From: Planctomycetaceae bacterium
GTDB lineage: Bacteria > Planctomycetota > Planctomycetia > Pirellulales > Thermoguttaceae
NCBI GenBank assembly: GCA_003509805.1
Contig: DOMV01000046.1
Coordinates: 1-10,956 of the forward strand
Reading direction: 5' to 3'
DNA length: 10,956 bases
Positions 6,323 through 10,956 of the stretch are shown in pieces. Every line of letters starts with the position of its first letter. Positions within the stretch are counted from its first letter, which is position 1. A program made the translations under genes and the position numbers. The notes under the pieces were generated by a model that was not told where the DNA came from, ran no database searches, and saw only the letters and a program-made list of their open reading frames with translations.

Positions 6323-7450
6323 TCAACGATGCCCACGATGGGCGGCGACAAATTCGGTCGCGGGCGAACCGACGGCACGCAAAAACGATTTGGCGAAATG
6401 GACGTAAGAGGTGAACCCTGTTTCCTTTGCGATTTCCGCTATTTTTTTATCGGTACTCAGTAGAAGGTATTTGGCCTGTTCGATCCGGACGCGGAGCAGT
6501 TCTTCGGAAATGCTTCGACCGACATGTTTCCTGAAAAGGCGGCTCAACCAATCGCGGCTTGCCCCGATGTGGCGTATGACATCGGTTGCGTTGATCGGAT
6601 GCGCGAAATGGGTAACGATAAAATAAAGGGCTTCGGCGACCTGCGGGTGGGCGGCGCGGACGACGGCCGTGCTTTTGCGGGAAACGAGGCCGATCGGCGG
6701 AAAGAGAATGGGCGTTTTCGGCGACGATTCGCCCCTCATCATCCGGTCGAGCATGGCCGCCCCTTCCCTTGCGATCGCTTTCATGTCGGTATCGACGCTG
6801 GACAACGGGACCCGGGAAAACTCGCACAGCGTTTCATTGTTGCCGACGCCGAGTATCGCGATTTCCTCCGGCACGCCGCGTCCGGCCGCTTCGCAGGCAT
6901 TGAACAGCGCGGCGGCGCGGTGATCGCTTTGACAAAAAATTCCGAGCGGCACGGGCAGCCCGGCAATCATGTTGGCCAGTCGGGCCGTCGATCGTCCCTC
7001 CACGGTCGTCTCGCGCCAATCGAGCAAATGAAAGGTTCCCCCGCGTCGTGCGACCGCCTCTTGAAAGGATCGTTGACGTCCCTGGATGGAAACCTGGTCG
7101 GAGCAACGGAAAAACGCGAGCTCGGTAATGCCGAGCGCGAAAAAATAATCCGCGGCCATGCGACCGCATTGTTCATGGTCCGGCGCCGTCCCCGGCCAGA
7201 ACGCGACCTCGTCGGCGTTGATCGAGACCACGGGAACATGTTGGCGGCGTACCCATTTCATCAACCCGGGCCGCGACGCCAGGTAATGCGTTATGATCCC
7301 ATCCCCTTTCCAGTGAACGGGTTCCGAACCGTAATAGGCGACGGTCATGTCCAGTTCCCATTCCGCCTCGTGCGCGAACTGCGTAACCCCCTGGTGATAA
7401 AGAGGATCGTTGTACGCCAGTGCGGAAAGGACGCGAAATCGTTTTTTCAT
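6323..7450 (-). CDS. XylR-family transcriptional regulator (periplasmic-binding-like domain plus AraC DNA-binding domain)
   Basis: The 375-residue protein has a LacI/periplasmic-binding-protein-like effector domain (about 5-262; VPVVSINADEV, GIFCQSDHRAAALFNAC, EEIAILGVGNNETLCEFSRVPLSSVD). It ends in an AraC-type double helix-turn-helix (about 270-372; ATDVIRHIGASRDWLSRLFRKHVG and IAEIAKETGFTSYVHFAKSFLRAVG). This is the architecture of E. coli XylR, which activates xylose genes; the effector here is unknown and probably a sugar or related ligand. It is cytoplasmic, with no signal peptide. The ATG at 7450 has AGG a few bases upstream within a palindrome. It is divergent from surE and upstream of the HzsA-related and SMP-30-like genes on the same strand, which are natural candidate targets. 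Close homologues would decide the start, but MKKRFRVLSAL looks natural. Confidence 0.92.
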   Translation of the reverse strand: MKKRFRVLSALAYNDPLYHQGVTQFAHEAEWELDMTVAYYGSEPVHWKGDGIITHYLASRPGLMKWVRRQHVPVVSINADEVAFWPGTAPDHEQCGRMAADYFFALGITELAFFRCSDQVSIQGRQRSFQEAVARRGGTFHLLDWRETTVEGRSTARLANMIAGLPVPLGIFCQSDHRAAALFNACEAAGRGVPEEIAILGVGNNETLCEFSRVPLSSVDTDMKAIAREGAAMLDRMMRGESSPKTPILFPPIGLVSRKSTAVVRAAHPQVAEALYFIVTHFAHPINATDVIRHIGASRDWLSRLFRKHVGRSISEELLRVRIEQAKYLLLSTDKKIAEIAKETGFTSYVHFAKSFLRAVGSPATEFVAAHRGHR

Positions 7451-7462
7451 GATACCTGTATC
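7451..7462. promoter_or_regulatory. Palindrome abutting the regulator start codon
   Basis: GATACCTGTATC is an inverted repeat (5-base arms, 2-base centre) that touches the ATG of the regulator and includes its ribosome-binding region. It could be an operator for autoregulation or a weak hairpin over the ribosome site. Chance occurrence cannot be excluded. Confidence 0.3.
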
Positions 7463-7654
7463 TTTTGCGTTTCCGGCGATATACTGGACACGATCGACCG
7501 AACCCAGAATATCATGTTGACGCGATCTCTACTACACCACCAAGGTTAAATTTGTTGGTTGTCCGTTTAGCCGAGCGGCGTAGCCACCGGCGCATCAACA
7601 ACGTGCCTACCACCATTTTCCACCGACGTTTTTTTCCGGTAAAAAAGGAATTTC
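7463..7654. other. Divergent intergenic region between the regulator and surE
   Basis: It must hold the promoters for both divergent genes. I see no pair of -35 and -10 boxes at good spacing on either strand. TTGACG at 7517-7522 lacks a partner -10. AAGGAA at 7645-7650 is a normal ribosome site for surE. Confidence 0.45.
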
Positions 7655-8491
7655 ATGCAAATACTATTGACGAACGACGACGGAATTTACGCACCGGGAC
7701 TGGCCGCGATGGAGCGCGCGCTGCGGCATTTCGGGAATGTGACCGTGATCGCTCCGGAAACCGAACAGAGCGGCGTGGGCCATTCGATCACCTTCCTGCG
7801 GCCCTTGACGACCAAGCGGGTCTACGTGAACGACGAACCTTGGGGCTGGACGCTTCCCGGCAGTCCGGCGGATTGCGTGAAACTGGGTGTTTCGCAGATT
7901 TGTCCCGAACGTCCCGGGTTGATCGTGAGCGGGATCAACCGCGGTTTGAATACCGGGATCAACATCATTTATTCCGGGACCGTCGCGGCGGCCGTGGAGG
8001 GGGCGTTTTACGGGATCACCAGTATCGCCGTTTCGCTGGAATACGCCGAAAACGAACCGTTCGACCGGGCTGCGCTTCTCGCGGCCGGCGTTATTGAGAA
8101 ACTGCTTGCCCGAAAAAAACCGTCCCGGGAGCTTTTCAACCTGAACATTCCGATCGTCGCCTTGAAACAGGAACAGCCGGAAGTTCGGGTCGTACCGATG
8201 GATGTCGGGCAGTATTGGGAAACGTTTGAGAAGCGGACCGATCCTTTGGGTCGGGATTATTTCTGGCTGACCGGGCGTCCGGACCCGCGGCAGCCGAAAT
8301 GGCCTGAAAACGACCGTCTGACTGATATGAAAGCGATCCGGGCCGGTTATATTTCGCTCACCCCGCTCGATTACGACCTGACAAAAACCGGGATGATCGA
8401 GGAAATGCGGACTTGGTCGCTCCATCCCGATCTAACGGCAATATCGGAACATTCGGAAAAAAAAGGTCCTTCGATCCGCACGACCCGCTGA
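7655..8491 (+). CDS. surE: 5'/3'-nucleotidase SurE
   Basis: SurE is a metal-dependent cytoplasmic phosphatase that removes phosphate from nucleoside 5'- and 3'-monophosphates. The 278-residue product has the family N-terminus MQILLTNDDGIYAPG with metal-binding D8 and D9. It also has S39 in QSGVGHS, N95 in SGINRGLN and the SGTVAAAVEGAFYG segment. The C-terminal part is the usual dimerisation region (GYISLTPLDYDLT). The start has AAGGAA five bases upstream and the family N-terminus is complete. The DAHP synthase gene follows on the same strand after a short gap, so they may share a transcript. Nothing in the sequence looks damaged. Confidence 0.96.
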   Translation: MQILLTNDDGIYAPGLAAMERALRHFGNVTVIAPETEQSGVGHSITFLRPLTTKRVYVNDEPWGWTLPGSPADCVKLGVSQICPERPGLIVSGINRGLNTGINIIYSGTVAAAVEGAFYGITSIAVSLEYAENEPFDRAALLAAGVIEKLLARKKPSRELFNLNIPIVALKQEQPEVRVVPMDVGQYWETFEKRTDPLGRDYFWLTGRPDPRQPKWPENDRLTDMKAIRAGYISLTPLDYDLTKTGMIEEMRTWSLHPDLTAISEHSEKKGPSIRTTR

Positions 8492-8553
8492 GATGACCGA
8501 TAATGGCGCATACCGTGCGTGTCGGTATATCGGTATTACGGAGACCGGATGTC

Positions 8554-9576
8554 ATGATCATATTCCTGTCCGAAGGCATGTCGTCCGCCCATGCGGATGA
8601 AATGATCAAGGGACTCAACGATTTCGGTGTCACGGCGCACCGGACGGTTTTCGGCGACCGGCAGGTCGTCGTTACTTCCATCGGGAAGCCGGGGTCGCGA
8701 CCCGACGATGAAACCCTCCAGGCCGGCATTCGTTCGGCTTATCATGTCGAGCGTATCCTGGTGGTCGATACGAGCTGCCAGTTGGCCAACCGGCAGGTTC
8801 GGCCCGAGGGTTCGGTGGTTCGCGCCGGAACATTCTCCGTCGGTGGCGGCCATTTCGGCGTGATTGCCGGTCCCTGTACCGTGGAAACGGAACGGCAGAC
8901 CTGTGAAACCGCGTTGGCCGTCCGGGATGCGGGAGCGACGGCGCTCCGCGGCGGCGCGTTCAAACCCCGGACAAGTCCGTACGCTTTCCAAGGGCTCAAG
9001 CGCGAAGGCTTGAAAATTCTCGCCAAAGCGCGGCGGCTCTCCGGGCTGGCGATCGTGACCGAGGCGATGTCCCCGGAAGAAGTCAAGCTGGTGGAGGAAT
9101 ACGGGGATGTCATCCAGATCGGCGCCCGGAACGTCCAGAATTACCGGCTGCTCGAAGCGGCGGGACGTGCGCGGAAACCGGTGTTGCTCAAACGGGGATT
9201 CAGCACGACGATCGAGGAATGGATCATGTCGGCCGAATACATTCTCGCCGGGGGAAATGATCGCGTCATTCTCTGCGAACGGGGTATCCGGACGTTCGAG
9301 GATTACACCCGTTTCACGCTGCCTGTCGCGGTTATCCCGGCGCTACGGGAAATGACCCACCTGCCGGTAGTCGTCGATCCGTCTCACGCGGCCGGCCGGG
9401 CCGATTTCGTCCTTCCCCTTGCCGCGGCAAGCGTCGCCGCCGGAGCCGACGGTTTGCTTGTCGAAGTCCATCCCGACCCGAAATCGGCGCTCTGCGACGG
9501 TCGGCAATCGCTGACCTTCGAGGAATTCAAGAGGATGATGCGGCAATGCACCGATGTCCGCGCCTGCATCGGTTGA
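8554..9576 (+). CDS. aroF: 3-deoxy-7-phosphoheptulonate (DAHP) synthase, AroF/AroA-type with N-terminal ferredoxin-like domain
   Basis: It condenses phosphoenolpyruvate and erythrose 4-phosphate, the first step of the shikimate pathway. Numbered from the 8554 start (340 residues), 1 to about 70 is the ferredoxin-like regulatory domain typical of the Thermotoga/Bacillus subtype, followed by the catalytic barrel. Motifs are VIAGPCTVE (metal ligand C108), RGGAFKPRTSPYAFQG, LLKRG, CERGIRTFE, VVDPSHAAG (H278), LLVEVH (E304) and CDG (D315). All four expected metal ligands are present. MIIFLSEG matches the normal family start, and GGAG at 8540-8543 lies 10 bases upstream. An in-frame ATG at 8503 would add 17 residues of no recognised homology and would leave only 11 bases after surE. 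The N-terminal domain suggests allosteric control by aromatic amino acids, but the effector cannot be read from the sequence. Confidence 0.94.
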   Translation: MIIFLSEGMSSAHADEMIKGLNDFGVTAHRTVFGDRQVVVTSIGKPGSRPDDETLQAGIRSAYHVERILVVDTSCQLANRQVRPEGSVVRAGTFSVGGGHFGVIAGPCTVETERQTCETALAVRDAGATALRGGAFKPRTSPYAFQGLKREGLKILAKARRLSGLAIVTEAMSPEEVKLVEEYGDVIQIGARNVQNYRLLEAAGRARKPVLLKRGFSTTIEEWIMSAEYILAGGNDRVILCERGIRTFEDYTRFTLPVAVIPALREMTHLPVVVDPSHAAGRADFVLPLAAASVAAGADGLLVEVHPDPKSALCDGRQSLTFEEFKRMMRQCTDVRACIG

Positions 9577-9595
9577 ACGGGAACAGCCTGAATTT

Positions 9596-9723
9596 TAGAC
9601 CGAAGCCGATTGAGTCGTTGACAAACACAGCCCGATCAACCGCCTGTTTACTCTCCGAGCACTGTTGCTTCCGATGGGCAGGCTCCCGAATCGCCGGCTT
9701 CGGGAAATTTCAATGGCTTTCAG
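9596..9723. repeat. Family A dispersed repeat, copy 3 (most complete)
   Basis: This 128-bp copy lies between the convergent DAHP synthase and DUF58 genes. Outer arms CCGAAGCCG (9600-9608) and CGGCTTCGG (9695-9703) are perfect inverted repeats. A nested GCCTG/CAGGC pair surrounds a loop. The right arm could alternatively pair with nearby CCCGAA (9685-9690) through TTCGGG (9699-9704). The invariant tail ends at ggctttcag. No T-tract follows on either strand, so a standard Rho-independent terminator is not evident, although the fold could still affect transcripts from both sides. Confidence 0.8.
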
Positions 9724-9782
9724 TATATGGCAAGATGAGGGCGTATGTTTCCCGGAATTGGAGAATAAGCCGTTCGTTGACC

Positions 9783-9816
9783 GTTATTTGTATCGCAGAC
9801 TGTTATTTGTATCGCA
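9783..9816. repeat. 19-bp tandem duplication over the DUF58 stop codon
   Basis: Gttatttgtatcgca occurs at 9783-9797 and again at 9802-9816, a 19-base period. The second copy encodes the last residues RYK and the TAA stop of the DUF58 protein. The first copy repeats the same codons and stop just downstream. Confidence 0.9.
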
Positions 9817-10687
9817 ACAATTCCGCGTGAAGCAGGTCGCCCGGATCGGGATTTTCGAGGAACGATTCCGCCCGAACGGTCGTGAAATGCGCGCCGTGGC
9901 GGCGGCAGGCGAGATGGTAGTTCTCCTGGTGCCGTGCCAGGTTCGATTGATACCGTTCCCGCGCCCCCGCATCGAGATAGAACTCCATGCGTTCGCCGCT
10001 TTCCACATCGGTGAGCCGCAGGTTGCCGTGCCCCGGAGGTTCGGCGTCCGCTTCCGCCAAAAGTTGCACGAAAACGGCGACGGCGCTTTCCGTGGCGATG
10101 CGCGACACCAGCGTATCCGGGTCGGCCGGGAAAAGCAGGTCGCTGATAACAATCCGGATTCCCCGGGGTTTCCATGCCGGCGCCATCCGTTCAAGCGATT
10201 CCGCCGGGCTTTGGGTCCCGTTGAATTCGAACGGTTCCCATTCCGAGGGAAGCAGGTTGGAACGGCCGAGCTTACGGCAGCCTTCCTCGGCGAGATGGAC
10301 CGCGAAGGAAAAATGCGACTCGGCCGCCGTCGCGGCGAAGAACCCGGCAAGCGCAAGCGCCGCTTCGTTTTTTCGGGTTTCGGCAAGTCGCATCGACCGG
10401 GAACAATCGAGCAGCAGATCGACTTGAGGATGCACCTCTTCACGATACATTTTGACGGCGAGGCGATCGCTCCTCGCAAAGGCGTTCCAATCAATCCGCC
10501 GCAGGTCGTCCCCGGGCAGGTATTCGCGGTGCTCCATAAATTCGAGGCTGCTGCCGGAGCGACGGCTCAGCAGGTTGCCCATCGCCCCCAGCGCCATGCG
10601 CGGCGGTTCCGCGAAAACATATCGGGTTCCCCATTCGTATCCCCGCATCAGGGGCGTCAGGACGGGCGGTACGGTTGGAGCGGACAT
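9803..10687 (-). CDS. DUF58 domain protein with VWA-like fold
   Basis: The 294-residue protein carries the DUF58 signature at about 48-85 (EFMEHREYLPGDDLRRIDWN, then AFARSDRLAVKMYREE). A von Willebrand A-like region follows, with a MIDAS-type DxSxS (D94, S96, S98 in LLLDCSRSM) and a later VISDLLFP strand. It has no signal peptide or membrane segment, so it is probably cytoplasmic. DUF58 proteins are often encoded beside a MoxR AAA ATPase and VWA membrane proteins; here any partner would lie beyond the right edge. The molecular role of the family is not settled; metal-dependent protein binding is the usual inference. The stop lies in a 19-bp duplication. The start at 10687 has only a weak GGGA upstream, but the N-terminus resembles the family. 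Confidence 0.9.
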   Translation of the reverse strand: MSAPTVPPVLTPLMRGYEWGTRYVFAEPPRMALGAMGNLLSRRSGSSLEFMEHREYLPGDDLRRIDWNAFARSDRLAVKMYREEVHPQVDLLLDCSRSMRLAETRKNEAALALAGFFAATAAESHFSFAVHLAEEGCRKLGRSNLLPSEWEPFEFNGTQSPAESLERMAPAWKPRGIRIVISDLLFPADPDTLVSRIATESAVAVFVQLLAEADAEPPGHGNLRLTDVESGERMEFYLDAGARERYQSNLARHQENYHLACRRHGAHFTTVRAESFLENPDPGDLLHAELLRYK

Positions 10688-10791
10688 GATTTTTCCCGAT
10701 GGGTTGAGGCAACCGGGGTTGCGGGTTCTTCCAGCCGAAAATCGAACGCGGGCGGCGCTGCTTTTTCTGCCGGAGCCGACCGTCGGGTACG

Positions 10792-10797
10792 ATTATA
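10792..10797 (-). promoter_or_regulatory. Possible -10 box for the DUF58 gene
   Basis: A perfect TATAAT on the minus strand lies 104 bases upstream of the ATG at 10687. The sequence at -35 distance (tggttt) is poor, so the promoter call rests on the -10 alone. Confidence 0.35.
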
Positions 10798-10881
10798 GGC
10801 GAAGCGGTGAAAATAAACCAGAGGCGGATTCCCCGGCTCTTGTGTTTGACGACAAGAAATGAGAAAATGGGGGCGGATGCT

Positions 10882-10900
10882 CCGGGAACGCCGTTCCCGG
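10882..10900. repeat. Perfect inverted repeat CCGGGAAC-gcc-GTTCCCGG
   Basis: Eight-base arms flank a 3-base centre. No T-tract follows directly on either strand, so it is not a clear terminator. It lies upstream of the possible -10 of the DUF58 gene and could be an operator or the end of an unseen neighbouring transcript. Confidence 0.6.
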
Positions 10901-10916
10901 CTCGTGACGCCCGTTT

Positions 10917-10956
10917 TATACCGAAGCCGGTTGAGTTTTCTGGTCAAACCGCCTGT
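10917..10956. repeat. Family A dispersed repeat, copy 4, truncated by the window edge
   Basis: Tataccgaagccggttgag followed by accgcctgt matches the left halves of the copies at 2191 and 9596. Only the left arm CCGAAGCCG (10920-10928) and the start of the GCCTG stem are visible. The rest should lie just past the window. Confidence 0.65.

Larger units (their letters stand above)
10688..10956. other. Upstream region of the DUF58 gene
   Basis: I find no convincing gene here. It contains a minus-strand TATAAT, a perfect inverted repeat at 10882-10900 and the left half of a family A repeat at the window edge. A minus-strand open frame through it is arginine- and proline-rich and reads through the repeat, so I do not call it a gene. 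Confidence 0.5.

Noticed and set aside
5884..6378. Minus-strand open frame of 164 codons in the gap below the regulator
   Set aside because: It overlaps the 3' end of the regulator gene and is read largely from the B2 element; there is no recognised domain and composition is unlike the neighbours.
9665..10798. Plus-strand open frame of 377 codons opposite the DUF58 gene
   Set aside because: It is antisense to a well-supported DUF58 protein and starts inside a family A repeat.
10657..10947. Minus-strand open frame of 96 codons upstream of the DUF58 gene
   Set aside because: It overlaps the DUF58 start in another frame, reads through repeat A4 and the inverted repeat, and has no recognisable motif.

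Overview
This is a GC-rich bacterial window that looks like Planctomycetota. The evidence is a long exported di-haem protein of the HzsA-related type, an XylR-type regulator (sugar-binding-like domain plus AraC DNA-binding domain), a secreted SMP-30-like propeller and a DUF58 protein. The phylum is inferred from gene content; no rRNA gene is present.

Minus-strand block, read right to left: an XylR-family regulator (7450-6323), a 462-bp gap, an exported 1162-residue HzsA-related protein with two CxxCH haem motifs (5860-2372), a secreted SMP-30/gluconolactonase-like propeller (2302-1019, only 69 bp downstream), a 290-bp gap filled with repeats, and deoC (728 to beyond the left edge). This order suggests a regulator followed by a catabolic or extracytoplasmic set, but the substrate cannot be read from the sequence. 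Plus-strand block: surE (7655-8491) and a type I DAHP synthase (8554-9576) are close together and divergent from the regulator. A minus-strand DUF58/VWA-like gene (10687-9803) converges on them.

The most unusual content is non-coding. Two families of short dispersed repeats occur at high density. Family A (about 100-128 bp, four copies: 739-1030, 2191-2290, 9596-9723, 10917 to the right edge) has inverted arms CCGAAGCCG/CGGCTTCGG, a nested GCCTG/CAGGC stem and an almost invariant tail. Family B (161 and 179 bp; 802-962 and 5885-6063) has imperfect terminal inverted repeats of about 20 bp and looks like a MITE. The first B copy sits inside the first A copy, which gives a relative order of insertion. 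One A copy is translated as the N-terminal part of the SMP-30-like protein, and another supplies that gene's stop codon. Small tandem duplications also sit at gene ends: a 15-bp unit in deoC, 15-bp and 12-bp units in the SMP-30-like gene, and a 19-bp unit over the DUF58 stop. Together these suggest a genome in which small structured repeats reshape gene termini and leader regions.
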